Below, in pieces: positions 18,259 to 27,420 of a stretch of 64,000 nucleotides of DNA. The notes beneath the pieces were generated by a model that saw only the letters and a program-made list of their open reading frames with translations, made no database searches and had not been told where the DNA came from. The stretch is from contig JAGFNW010000011.1 in NCBI GenBank assembly GCA_017592665.1, positions 203,124 to 267,123 of the forward strand, read 5' to 3'. The position numbers and the translations under genes were made by a program. The number at the start of each line of letters is the position of its first letter. Within the stretch, counting starts at the first letter, position 1. The stretch comes from Streptosporangiaceae bacterium NEAU-GS5. Its GTDB lineage: Bacteria; Actinomycetota; Actinomycetes; Streptosporangiales; Streptosporangiaceae.

Positions 18259-18810
18259 GTGGAGGCACCGGTGGCTGACGACCGTCTGCTCCACCAGCGG
18301 ATCGTGGGCGGGGACGAGGGCGCCCTCGCCGAGATGTACGACCGATTCGCCGCGCTCGTGTTCGGGCTCGCCGTAAGGGTGACGCGCGACCGCGTGATCG
18401 CGGAAGACATAACTCAGGACGTTTTCGTGACTTTCTGGGAAAAACCGCTCGCCTTCGACCCTGGTCGAGGGACGTTGCGGGCATGGCTGGGCACCGTGGC
18501 GCATCGGCGCGCGGTCGACCACGTGCGATCCGAGGAGCGCCGCAAGGTGTCCGTCCTCGGACCGCGGGTGTTCGAACGAGCGCCCGTCATGGAGGATGAC
18601 GTGCTGGAGGCCGACGAGGCCGACCGGGTGCGGCTGGCCGTCGCGCGGCTGCCGGACGGCCTCCGCGAGGCCATCGAGCTGGCCTACTACCGTGGACGTA
18701 CATATCGCCAGGTGGCGGAGGACCTCGGGTTGCCCGAGGGCACTGCCAAATCACGGATCAGGCTGGGCCTGCGCAAGCTGGCCGACGCGCTCACCGAGGG
18801 GGACGCATGA
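18259..18810 (+). CDS. ECF RNA polymerase sigma factor
   Basis: 183 residues from the GTG at 18259, preceded by GGGAGG with 5-nt spacing; an in-frame GTG at 18271 is also possible. Region 2 includes AEMYDRFAALVFGLAVRVTRDRVIAEDITQDVFVTFWEKP. Region 4 includes RLPDGLREAIELAYYRGRTYRQVAEDLGLPEGTAKSRIRLGLRKL. The family pattern resembles SigK/SigL-like ECFs. Its stop overlaps the next gene by 4 nt, so the DinB-like protein is its likely regulator. The only other neighbour, read divergently 110 nt away, is aidB. Confidence 0.92.
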   Translation: MEAPVADDRLLHQRIVGGDEGALAEMYDRFAALVFGLAVRVTRDRVIAEDITQDVFVTFWEKPLAFDPGRGTLRAWLGTVAHRRAVDHVRSEERRKVSVLGPRVFERAPVMEDDVLEADEADRVRLAVARLPDGLREAIELAYYRGRTYRQVAEDLGLPEGTAKSRIRLGLRKLADALTEGDA

Positions 18811-19682
18811 CGGATGTCGAGCGGCTCTACCGGGATGCGCTGGGGGAGGTGGCGCCGATGCGAAGTCCGGCGCTTTTGGAGGCCGCGCGGGCGCGCCGCC
18901 GCCCCGCCGTCGCGGCCAGGCCGTGGATCGCCCCGTACGCGGGCCGGATCGCGGCCATGGACGCCCTGCTCGCCCAGGCCGACGACTGGACTCAGGTGAT
19001 CGTGGAGGGGTGGACGCTGCACGAGCTGATCGCCCACCTGGCCGCCAAGGACGGCCTGGTGGCGCGGGCCGTCGGCGCGCCCGTGCTCGGCCCGCCCGTC
19101 GAGCGCGACGACGCCCTGGAGCGTACGGCCAGCCTCCAGGAGTTCGAGCTGGCCCGCTCGCCCCAGGAGACCCGCAGGGCGTGGCGCGACCAGGCCGACG
19201 CCCTGTGCGCCCACCTGGCCGACGTCGACCCCGAGACGGTCGCCGACGCCATGGGCACCCCGATCCCCGTCCGCGACCACCTGCTCGGCCGCATGCTGGA
19301 GACCTGGATCCACACCGACGACGCGGCCACGTTCAACGGGGTGCGGCTGCCCCATCCGGTGCCCGAGCACATCCACCCCACGGCCGACTTCTGCGCCCGG
19401 CTCATCCCCTGGACCATGCTCCTGTCCGGCCTGGACCGCTCGGATCGGGCCGTGCGGATCACGCTCACCGGCCCCGGCGGCGGCGACTGGCACGTCCCCC
19501 TGGACGCGGCGCACCCGGCCGTGCCGTACCGGGGAGAGGCCTCCGACGCGGCCATCACGGCCGACGTGGTCGAGTTCTGCTTCCTGCTCGGCGGACGCGG
19601 CACGCCCGCCTTCCACGCCGAGGGCGACCCGGGCCTCGTCGAAGAGGTGATCGCCGCCGCCCCCGCCCTGTCCGGCCCTTGA
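18807..19682 (+). CDS. Mycothiol-associated DinB-like protein (maleylpyruvate isomerase N-domain type), probable anti-sigma factor
   Basis: 291 residues. The four-helix DinB-like domain carries the expected metal-binding histidines in LHELIAHLAAKD and METWIHTDD, with a third in the preceding helix region. A C-terminal mixed domain (LTGPGGGDWHVPLD onward) matches the TIGR03083-type mycothiol-dependent architecture. Because the gene overlaps the ECF stop by 4 nt, a redox-sensing anti-sigma role is likely (inference). Otherwise it could be a mycothiol transferase. The second DinB-like protein of the window, at 24643-25449, is not sigma-linked. Confidence 0.78.
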   Translation: MTDVERLYRDALGEVAPMRSPALLEAARARRRPAVAARPWIAPYAGRIAAMDALLAQADDWTQVIVEGWTLHELIAHLAAKDGLVARAVGAPVLGPPVERDDALERTASLQEFELARSPQETRRAWRDQADALCAHLADVDPETVADAMGTPIPVRDHLLGRMLETWIHTDDAATFNGVRLPHPVPEHIHPTADFCARLIPWTMLLSGLDRSDRAVRITLTGPGGGDWHVPLDAAHPAVPYRGEASDAAITADVVEFCFLLGGRGTPAFHAEGDPGLVEEVIAAAPALSGP

Positions 19683-19750
19683 TCGAAATCCCGCCCGCAG
19701 TGCTCTCGATTCTGCTAATTTGACGGCCCGAATCGGGAGGTTACTTTCAG

Positions 19751-20128
19751 GTGCTGTACTTCGATGGCCTCTTCGGGCTGGTCCTGGTGGTCTTATGGGT
19801 GTTCTGCATCTTCGATGTGATCACCACGGACGAGTCGCTCTGCCGCAACCTGCCCAAGCTGCTGTGGCTGATGATCGTCATTCTCATCCCCGACATCGGC
19901 TCGCTCCTGTGGCTGATCGCCGGCCGCCCCCAGGGCGCCGCCCGGCCCGGGGGCCTGCCGTATAAGGGCAACACCGGGCGCTACCCCGAATACGACCGCC
20001 CCGGCCGCTTCGTCGCCGCCAACCCGGACGACGACGAGGCATTCCTCCGCCAGGTCCGCGAACGCGCCGAACAACAACGCCGCGCCGCCCGCGAACAACA
20101 ACCCCCCAAACCGGAAGACGAGAGCTAG
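19751..20128 (+). CDS. Small membrane protein with PLDc_N (phospholipase D N-terminal) domain
   Basis: 125 residues. Two transmembrane helices, about 7-25 (LFGLVLVVLWVFCIFDVI) and 38-58 (LLWLMIVILIPDIGSLLWLIAG), form the PLDc_N module, with the family's short charged hairpin between them. A charged, Gln/Arg/Glu-rich cytoplasmic tail follows. The start is a GTG preceded by GGGAGG about 10 nt upstream. Such proteins are common stand-alone in actinomycetes and lack the catalytic HKD domain. Function is unknown. Confidence 0.8.
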   Translation: MLYFDGLFGLVLVVLWVFCIFDVITTDESLCRNLPKLLWLMIVILIPDIGSLLWLIAGRPQGAARPGGLPYKGNTGRYPEYDRPGRFVAANPDDDEAFLRQVRERAEQQRRAAREQQPPKPEDES

Positions 20129-20158
20129 GATGGCGCCACTACTGCTGAGGTGAAACGC

Positions 20159-20515
20159 ATGAATGTGCGGATTTCGGTTCTGGCGAGTGACGAGGCGGCG
20201 TCTCTCGAATCGCTGGCCGACTGGCTGAGCGGCGAGCCGGATCTTGCCGGACGTTTTCGCCTGACGGGCCCCGATATACGGCCGGGCGAGCTCGGTTCGA
20301 TGACGGACGCTCTCGTGGTGGCGGTCGGCTCGGGCGGCGTGGTGTCGGCTCTGGCATCGTCGCTGAAAGCGTGGCTGACGCATCGCAAGTCGGATATTCG
20401 CGTCCGAGTCGAGGGGCCCGATGGCCGCAAGGCCATAGTCGAAGTTGACCGGGGAACCGTGCAGGATGTCGAGACTCTTATCCGGGCGGTTCTGGATTCG
20501 CCTACCTCGGAGTAG
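20159..20515 (+). CDS. EACC1-like effector-associated constant component
   Basis: 118 residues from the ATG at 20159, preceded by GAGGTGA; an in-frame GTG lies 9 nt further up. The sequence shows the EACC1 pattern: an N-terminal beta-alpha unit (MNVRISVLASDEAASLESLADWL), a central hydrophobic helix (ALVVAVGSGGVVSALASSLKAWL), then a C-terminal RVRVEGPDGRKAIVEVD hairpin. EACC1 proteins were described by comparative genomics as constant partners of variable effectors in bacterial conflict systems. Only 2 nt separate it from the caspase gene. The molecular role of EACC1 is unproven. Confidence 0.75.
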   Translation: MNVRISVLASDEAASLESLADWLSGEPDLAGRFRLTGPDIRPGELGSMTDALVVAVGSGGVVSALASSLKAWLTHRKSDIRVRVEGPDGRKAIVEVDRGTVQDVETLIRAVLDSPTSE

Positions 20516-20517
20516 CG

Positions 20518-22272
20518 ATGAGGCTCCCCGATCCTCAGCGGTCACGGGTGGTCCTGATCGGTACGACGAGATATCGAGACGCGAAACTACCTGATCTGCC
20601 TGCGGTTCAGCACTCGTTGACCGACCTGGCCGCTACGCTCACCAATCCCATTTCCGGCATCGTCGGTCCGGAGCACTGTTCGGTGTTACTGGACGAGGGG
20701 GATCTGCGTGAGCTGGGTCGTCAGATTCGGGAACAGGCGTCAGCGGCCGAAGACCTGCTCGTTGTCTACTATGTCGGCCACGGCCTGGTCGGTGGCGGCC
20801 GGCATGACCTCTACCTCGCCCTTTGCGACAGCGAGCTGGATGCCCCGGAATACAATTCGCTCGAATATGACAAGCTACGTGGCACGGTTCTCCAAAGTCC
20901 GGCCACGAACAAGATCGTCATTCTTGACTGCTGTTTCTCCGGTCGAGCTCTGGCCGATGCGATGGCCGACCCGGCGACTGTGGTGCTAGGGCAGCTTGAC
21001 GTCCAGGGAACGTATGTCCTCACGTCCGCGCCGCGAGATCGGGTCGCGCTGTCCTTGGCCGGCGAGCGGCACACCGCATTCACCGGACGACTCATCAAGC
21101 TGCTGCAGAACGGCATCGTCGGCGAATCGGAGTTCCTTTCGATCGAGTCGCTTTATGGAAGGCTTCGCTCGATCATGCGCGCGGAAGCCCTTCCCCTGCC
21201 GGAGAAACGCGCGACCCGCACGGCCGAGCTCATCGCGCTCGGACGGAACAGAGCGTTCACGTTCGCTGGACCTCGTCACGATCCGGTCGGCGCCGATAAC
21301 CGGGATGAGGGTGAGTGGGGAGCCGCGATGGACGTGGCGCGGGAGGTGGAGGCCGACCGCCGTCAGCGAGCCGTTGATCGCGGCTTCACTACACGTGATG
21401 AGGCTGCCGCGGCGCGGGCGGCGCTGGCGCGGGCGCTGTATCCCGCCGAGGGCGCGTCAGTGGCGCCACATGTAAGACCATGGGTCTGGACGACGGCGTC
21501 CAGCGGGAAACCCTTGACGGAACACGGGCGGCGGACCGGCATTGAAATCCGCCTGTCCTACTACGCGGATGGCCAGGCGAAATCCGCCGGCCGATCTGTG
21601 GATCGCGTGGCCGATGTCAAGGACTTGCTTAAAAGCGCCACCCGAGATCGCGACCGAGGCGCCCTCGACGAGGCCGAGGCCCAATATCGCAGGGCGTTGG
21701 AGCTGGCGGTCGGGCTGGGCGCGAGAAAGGAAGAAGGCCGCGCCTGGGACGGCCTTGGCTCCTGCCGATGGCGCAAGGACGATCCCGAAGCGGCTATTGA
21801 GTTCTTCACCATAGCCCTCGATATCGCCAGGCAGATTGACGACATTCCCATGCAGGCCTGGGGCCTGCACAACAGCGGCCTCTATCAGCAGAAGCGTGGA
21901 GACGCGGAGGCGGCGGAAGACTTCTTCAATCAGGCCCTCGCCCTGGCGGGCTCTCATTGGCTCCCTGCCGTCGCTGGGTGGACCTACCACCAGCTCGCCG
22001 AGCTGGCGCGCGACCAGGGAGATCTCGAGCGTGAGCGGGTGATGTACGAGTCCGCCCGCCGTGTCGGCGCGGCCACTGACGACAGCACTCTGTTGGGCTG
22101 GAGCCTGAATCATCTGGCTGACTGCGCCCTGGAGTCCGGCCGATCCAGCGAGGCCGCTGCGCTCTATCGCCAGGCCCTCGTCATCGGCAGGCGGGCCACG
22201 AACTACGGGATGATCCGGCACGCGGAGGAAGCACTCGCTCGATCGGCCGACGAACAGCCCGAACGCGACTGA
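20518..22272 (+). CDS. Caspase-like peptidase with C-terminal TPR domain (conflict-system effector)
   Basis: 584 residues. The N-terminal caspase (C14) fold opens with RVVLIGTTRYRDAKLPDLPAV. It has the catalytic His88 in YYVGHGLVGGG and catalytic Cys139 in ILDCCFSGRAL, preceded by the YLALCDSEL strand. A mixed linker of about 90 residues (260-350) leads to about five tetratricopeptide-like repeats (about 365-575; for example DEAEAQYRRALELAVGLGARKEEGRAWDGLGS). It is probably a proteolytic effector whose TPRs recognise a trigger or target. It is paired with the EACC1 gene. Base composition is visibly less GC-rich than the neighbours in places, consistent with mobility (impression, not measured). 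Confidence 0.88.
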   Translation: MRLPDPQRSRVVLIGTTRYRDAKLPDLPAVQHSLTDLAATLTNPISGIVGPEHCSVLLDEGDLRELGRQIREQASAAEDLLVVYYVGHGLVGGGRHDLYLALCDSELDAPEYNSLEYDKLRGTVLQSPATNKIVILDCCFSGRALADAMADPATVVLGQLDVQGTYVLTSAPRDRVALSLAGERHTAFTGRLIKLLQNGIVGESEFLSIESLYGRLRSIMRAEALPLPEKRATRTAELIALGRNRAFTFAGPRHDPVGADNRDEGEWGAAMDVAREVEADRRQRAVDRGFTTRDEAAAARAALARALYPAEGASVAPHVRPWVWTTASSGKPLTEHGRRTGIEIRLSYYADGQAKSAGRSVDRVADVKDLLKSATRDRDRGALDEAEAQYRRALELAVGLGARKEEGRAWDGLGSCRWRKDDPEAAIEFFTIALDIARQIDDIPMQAWGLHNSGLYQQKRGDAEAAEDFFNQALALAGSHWLPAVAGWTYHQLAELARDQGDLERERVMYESARRVGAATDDSTLLGWSLNHLADCALESGRSSEAAALYRQALVIGRRATNYGMIRHAEEALARSADEQPERD

Positions 22273-22293
22273 AGCGGCGTCTGGGGCGGGCGG

Positions 22294-22320
22294 GCCGCCG
22301 CCCCGGGGGTGGGCGGCGGC
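22294..22320. terminator. GC-rich hairpin between convergent caspase and glyA genes
   Basis: GCCGCCGCCC (22294-22303) is followed by a 7-nt loop and its exact complement GGGCGGCGGC (22311-22320). It occupies the 59-nt gap between two convergent stops and could terminate transcripts from both sides. There is no U-run. Confidence 0.65.
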
Positions 22321-22331
22321 GGGGCCTCGGG

Positions 22332-23597
<1,266 letters not shown>

Positions 23598-23636
23598 GCG
23601 GACTCCCTTGCCGGCGACTTTGGCGACCCGCATACC

Positions 23637-24581
23637 TTATCGGGTCGGGCGCGCCGTCCCGTTCAACGGCCACATGCGGTCGATTTCGGCGTTGAGCGTC
23701 GCCCCGATGAGCACGGCGAGCGCGGTGATGTAGAGCCAGAGCAGCACGGCGATGGGCGCCGCCAGCGAGCCGTACACCGAGAGGGGGGTGAACCACGCGG
23801 CCAGCACCTCGCGGAGCACGGCCGCGCACAGGATCCAGATGAGCAGCGCGAGCCCGGCCCCCGGCAGCTCGCGCCACCAGCGCGTCCGATGCGGGACGCT
23901 CACGTGGTAGAGCAGGGTCAGCGTGAGCACCGACCCCACGATCACGACCGGCCAATAGAAGATCGCCACGAGCACGGCGTAGCGCGGCAGCGCGTTGGAC
24001 AGCAGGGTCGGCCCGACCACCAGGATCGGCATCACCACGAGCCCGATCACCAGCGCCGCGAGATAGAGCCCGAAGGACAGGATCCGGGTCCTGATGATGC
24101 CCCGGGTCTCGCCGAGGCCGTACGCGATGGATATCAGGTCGACATAGACGAACAGGGCGCGCGACCCCGACCACAGCGAGAGTATGAAGCCGACGGAGAT
24201 CAGCGACACCTGACCGCCGTTGAGCACGTCGTCGAGCAGGGGCTTGACCACCCGGTCGACCGTGTTGCCGGTGAACAGCAACTCCGACTGGTTGATCACC
24301 CAGCGCTTGATCTCCGCGACCGTGTCGTCGCCGAGGACCCCGCTGAGATGGCCCATCACGCCGAGCATCCCGAGCACGAACGGCGGCAGCGACAGCAGCG
24401 CGAAGAACGCCGCCTCACCGGCGAGGCCCGTGACGCGGTAGTTGACCCCGGCCATGGTGGTCGACTTGACCAGCGACCACGTGTCTGTTTCCAGGGCGCG
24501 GCTCATCCCTGCGCGGGCTCGCGCCATTCCCCGGCGCGAGTCGTGCCTCGGCCTGCGCCTCCGTGCCTCGGTGGACGTCAT
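23637..24581 (-). CDS. YihY/BrkB-family inner-membrane protein
   Basis: 314 residues with an Arg-rich cytoplasmic N-terminus and about six transmembrane helices. The pattern is that of the YihY/UPF0761 (formerly 'ribonuclease BN') family: GEAAFFALLSLPPFVLGMLG in helix 1, SLWSGSRALFVYVDLISIAYG in the middle, and VYGSLAAPIAVLLWLYITALAVLIGATLNAEIDR at the C-terminus. Function is poorly known; the old RNase BN naming is incorrect for this family. It lies just upstream of glyA and may be cotranscribed with it. Confidence 0.9.
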   Translation of the reverse strand: MTSTEARRRRPRHDSRRGMARARAGMSRALETDTWSLVKSTTMAGVNYRVTGLAGEAAFFALLSLPPFVLGMLGVMGHLSGVLGDDTVAEIKRWVINQSELLFTGNTVDRVVKPLLDDVLNGGQVSLISVGFILSLWSGSRALFVYVDLISIAYGLGETRGIIRTRILSFGLYLAALVIGLVVMPILVVGPTLLSNALPRYAVLVAIFYWPVVIVGSVLTLTLLYHVSVPHRTRWWRELPGAGLALLIWILCAAVLREVLAAWFTPLSVYGSLAAPIAVLLWLYITALAVLIGATLNAEIDRMWPLNGTARPTR

Positions 24582-24642
24582 AAGACCTAACCGTGTTTCC
24601 GTCGCGCCGTGTACTACCCGGTGGCGCGGTGGTTAGTACGGA

Positions 24643-25449
24643 TCATACGGGGCGGATCGAACGGCGGCCTCCTGGTGAACGTCCTTTGCCTGGAGGTCCG
24701 GCGAAGGCTTGGGCGACCGACATCCACGCGTGCGCCGTGTCCCCTCTGACCTGGAGCGCCGTGTCGGCCAGGTGACCGCGCTGGGTCACCACGAGGCAGA
24801 AGTCCAGCATCGGCCCGCGGATGACGTCGTCGCCCTCGCCGAGGGCCCATTCGGTCTCGTCGGGCGCGGTCAGCTCGACCCGTACGGGATGCTCGGGCAC
24901 GGGCAGGCCGCGCATGGCGAAGCCGTACGGGAAGGCCATGACGCCCAGCCTGGCGATGTGCCGGAGCCGTGTGGTGGGGACGCGGGTGACGCCGAGCGCG
25001 TCGGCCACGTCCTGGCCGTGGGCCCAGGTCTCCATGAGCCGGGCCGTGACGAAGGAGGCGGCCGACATGTCCGGGCCGTACCAGGGGAGCCTCGCGCGCG
25101 CGTCGACCTCGCCCAGCGCCGTCGTCATGCGACCCCGGGCCGCGTCGAACCACTCGAGGACCTGCGCGGGGGTCAGGCTGCGGTCGGCGGCGACCAGCTC
25201 GTCGACGGCCCCGTCGCCGCGGGCCAGCAGGGCGGCGCGGGACTCGCGGAACGCGTCGGGGTCGGCGACCGCGGTGGTGGCCGCGTCGTCGAACCAGGCG
25301 AGGTGGCTGACCTGGTCGCGTACGGCCCAGCCCTCCGCCGGCGTGGGGGCGGCCCAGCCCGTGTCGTCGAGCGGGCGCACCATCGCGAGCAGTTCGCCGG
25401 TCTCCGCCCGCAGATCGGCGAGGAGCTCAGGCATAGAGACCGCAGCCAT
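24643..25449 (-). CDS. TIGR03084-type DinB-like metal-binding protein
   Basis: 268 residues from the ATG at 25449; the open frame upstream is read-through from the antisense of the sulfur genes. Metal-ligand histidines of the mycothiol-dependent DinB superfamily are visible in RDQVSHLAWFDDA, METWAHGQDVADAL and RLRHIARLGV. The C-terminal domain (VRVELTAPDETEWALGEGDD onward) fits the TIGR03084 pattern. Probably a mycothiol-dependent transferase or isomerase of unknown substrate. It is divergent from the sulfur operon, and the shared upstream region holds a 15-bp palindrome. Confidence 0.8.
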   Translation of the reverse strand: MAAVSMPELLADLRAETGELLAMVRPLDDTGWAAPTPAEGWAVRDQVSHLAWFDDAATTAVADPDAFRESRAALLARGDGAVDELVAADRSLTPAQVLEWFDAARGRMTTALGEVDARARLPWYGPDMSAASFVTARLMETWAHGQDVADALGVTRVPTTRLRHIARLGVMAFPYGFAMRGLPVPEHPVRVELTAPDETEWALGEGDDVIRGPMLDFCLVVTQRGHLADTALQVRGDTAHAWMSVAQAFAGPPGKGRSPGGRRSIRPV

Positions 25450-25509
25450 GATGGGACTGTAACCGAACGTCTTTCTACTGGAAATGCGCCGGCTGCATAT
25501 GGACGGCCC

Positions 25510-25524
25510 GTCCACACTGTGGAC
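25510..25524. promoter_or_regulatory. Perfect palindrome upstream of the sulfur operon
   Basis: GTCCACACTGTGGAC is a perfect inverted repeat with 7-bp arms around one central base. It ends 6 nt before the predicted -35 box of the sulfur operon, and lies 61 nt upstream of the divergent DinB-like gene. Its position suits an activator or repressor site; the cognate regulator is unknown. Confidence 0.5.
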
Positions 25525-25530
25525 GCGAAC

Positions 25531-25559
25531 TTGGACACCCGGCATGTTCGAGGTATCGT
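25531..25559 (+). promoter_or_regulatory. Promoter of the sulfur assimilation operon
   Basis: The -35 element TTGGAC (25531-25536) and the -10 element TATCGT (25554-25559) are separated by 17 bp. The predicted transcription start, about 7 nt downstream, falls at the AUG of the leader peptide (25567), so the leader would be translated from a leaderless mRNA. Based on motif match and spacing only. Confidence 0.6.
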
Positions 25560-25566
25560 TTGTGAC

Positions 25567-25650
25567 ATGCCAGTGGATCCGCTGCTTGTCGGTCGACGTC
25601 ACGTCGACCTCCAGCGTGTCCGCAGCGCCATCTGTCTTGACGCCCGTTGA
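25567..25650 (+). CDS. Cysteine-responsive leader peptide of the sulfur operon
   Basis: 27 codons (MPVDPLLVGRRHVDLQRVRS, then AICLDAR). The central RRHVDLxRxxSAxC pattern is the conserved signature of the actinobacterial 'putative leader peptide' found before sulfur genes. A single Cys codon lies near the 3' end, where ribosome stalling at low Cys-tRNA could alter the downstream mRNA. No Shine-Dalgarno precedes it, and the promoter spacing predicts a leaderless start. The 93 nt between its stop and the sulfite reductase gene contain two U-rich tracts and a GC-rich hairpin. Confidence 0.75.
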   Translation: MPVDPLLVGRRHVDLQRVRSAICLDAR

Positions 25651-25671
25651 TCGTCGCCCTTTTTTGTCCGT

Positions 25672-25722
25672 GGGCGCGCGTGACCAGGCGTCTTTTTTGT
25701 GTGCCCTGGACCAGACGCGCCC
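25672..25722 (+). promoter_or_regulatory. Candidate attenuator structure in the sulfur operon leader
   Basis: GGGCGCG (25672-25678) can pair with CGCGCCC (25716-25722), and CCAGG (25684-25688) with CCTGG (25705-25709), enclosing a T-rich loop with a run of six T. Another six-T tract lies just upstream near 25659-25665. The structure sits between the leader-peptide stop and the sulfite reductase start and may be the switching element. Low-confidence reading by eye. Confidence 0.35.
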
Positions 25723-25743
25723 TTCAGAGTGAAGGACGTCCCC

Positions 25744-27420
25744 ATGAGCACCCCGGCCCGTGCGAATCGCCATCATCGGCGTCCGCGTGGTGAAGGCCAG
25801 TGGGCCCTCGGCTACCGCGAGCCGCTCAACAAGAACGAGGAGAACAAGAAGAACGACGACGGGCTCAACGTCCGTCAGCGGATCATCGACGTCTACTCCA
25901 AGCGCGGCTTCGACTCCATCGACCCGGCCGACCTGCGCGGCAGGTTCCGCTGGTTCGGGCTCTACACCCAGCGCAAGCCGGGCATCGACGGCGGCAAGAC
26001 GGCCATCCTCGAGCCCGAGGAGCTCGACGACCGCTACTTCATGCTCCGCGTCCGCATCGACGGCGGCCAGCTCGACCTGGCGCAGCTCCGCGCCATCGCC
26101 GGCATCGCCAACGACTACGCCCGCGGCACGGCCGACATCACCGACCGGCAGAACATCCAGCTCCACTGGATCGAGATCGAGTCCGTCCCGGACATCTGGG
26201 CCCGCCTGGAGGCGGTCGGCCTGCACTCCACAGAGGCCTGCGGCGACACTCCTCGTGTCATCCTCGGCTGCCCGCTGGCCGGCATCGACGCCGCCGAGGT
26301 GATCGACGGCACCGACCAGATCCGCGATGTCCACGACCGCTACATCGGCGACAAGGCGTTCTCCAACCTGCCGCGCAAGTTCAAGACGGCCATCTCCGGC
26401 TGCCCGGCGCACTGCACGGTCCACGAGATCAACGACGTGGCCTTCGTCGGCGTGGTCAAAGACGGCGTGGCCGGCTTCGACGCCTGGGTGGGCGGCGGGT
26501 TGTCCACCAACCCGATGTTCGGCAAGCGGCTCGGCGTGTTCGTCCGGCCCGAGCAGGTGCACGAGGTCTGGGCCGGGGTCTGCGGCATCTTCCGCGACTA
26601 CGGCTACCGGCGGCTGCGCCACCGGGCCCGGATCAAGTTCCTGGTCTCCGACTGGGGCGCCGAGAAGTTCCGCGACGTCCTCCAGAAGGAGTATCTGGGC
26701 TACGAGCTGCCCGACGGCCCCGCGCCCGAGGCGCCGCGCGACGGCCGCCGCGACCACGTGGGCGTCTTCCCGCAGAAGGACGGCAACTTCTACGTCGGCT
26801 TCGCGCCCAAGGTGGGCCGGGTCGACGGCGACACGCTCCACCTGATCGCCGACATCGCCGAGCGGCACGGCTCCGGCCGGGTGCGCACCACCGTCGAGCA
26901 GAAGATGGTCATCCTCGACGTCGCGCCCGATCAGGTCGACTCGCTGGTCGAGGAGCTGGAGGCGGCCGGCCTTCAGGTCAACCCGTCGACCTTCCGGCGG
27001 CAGACCATGGCCTGCACGGGCATCGAGTTCTGCAAGCTCGCGATCGTCGAGACCAAGGCGACCGGCGCCGGCCTGATCGACGAGCTGGAGCGGCGGCTGC
27101 CCGGCTTCCGGGAGCCGCTCACGATCAACGTCAACGGCTGCCCCAACTCCTGCGCCCGCATCCAGGTCGCCGACATCGGCCTGAAGGGCCAGCTCGTGGT
27201 CAACGACAAGGGCGAGCAGGTGGAGGGCTTCCAGATCCACCTCGGCGGCTCGGTCGGCCTCAACCCCAGCTTCGGCCGTAAGGTCCGCGGCCTGAAGGCG
27301 ACCGCCGACGAGCTGCCCGACTACATCGAGCGCGTGGTGACCAACTTCAGCAAGCAGCGCGACGAGGGTGAGACCTTCGCCGCGTGGGTTCAGCGCGCCG
27401 AGGAAGCAGACCTGAAGTGA
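25744..27420 (+). CDS. sirA: Ferredoxin-type assimilatory sulfite reductase (sirohaem, [4Fe-4S])
   Basis: 558 residues from the ATG at 25744; the longer open frame upstream is leader region. It reduces sulfite to sulfide with electrons from ferredoxin. The four cluster/sirohaem cysteines are Cys424 and Cys430 (ACTGIEFC) plus Cys466 and Cys470 (NGCPNSC). Tyr74 (LYTQR) and Cys166 (STEACGD) sit where mycobacterial NirA/SirA has its active-site Tyr-Cys cross-link. Context decides sulfite over nitrite: it is directly followed by a zinc ribbon, APS reductase and a chelatase, the same order of enzymes as mycobacterial sirA-cysH-che1. The stop shares a base with the next start. Confidence 0.93.
   Translation: MSTPARANRHHRRPRGEGQWALGYREPLNKNEENKKNDDGLNVRQRIIDVYSKRGFDSIDPADLRGRFRWFGLYTQRKPGIDGGKTAILEPEELDDRYFMLRVRIDGGQLDLAQLRAIAGIANDYARGTADITDRQNIQLHWIEIESVPDIWARLEAVGLHSTEACGDTPRVILGCPLAGIDAAEVIDGTDQIRDVHDRYIGDKAFSNLPRKFKTAISGCPAHCTVHEINDVAFVGVVKDGVAGFDAWVGGGLSTNPMFGKRLGVFVRPEQVHEVWAGVCGIFRDYGYRRLRHRARIKFLVSDWGAEKFRDVLQKEYLGYELPDGPAPEAPRDGRRDHVGVFPQKDGNFYVGFAPKVGRVDGDTLHLIADIAERHGSGRVRTTVEQKMVILDVAPDQVDSLVEELEAAGLQVNPSTFRRQTMACTGIEFCKLAIVETKATGAGLIDELERRLPGFREPLTINVNGCPNSCARIQVADIGLKGQLVVNDKGEQVEGFQIHLGGSVGLNPSFGRKVRGLKATADELPDYIERVVTNFSKQRDEGETFAAWVQRAEEADLK

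Noticed and set aside
25450..27240. Extension of the DinB-like gene to an 865-residue protein
   Set aside because: The extra N-terminal part is antisense to the sulfite reductase gene and lacks domain features; the DinB domain starts at the ATG at 25449.
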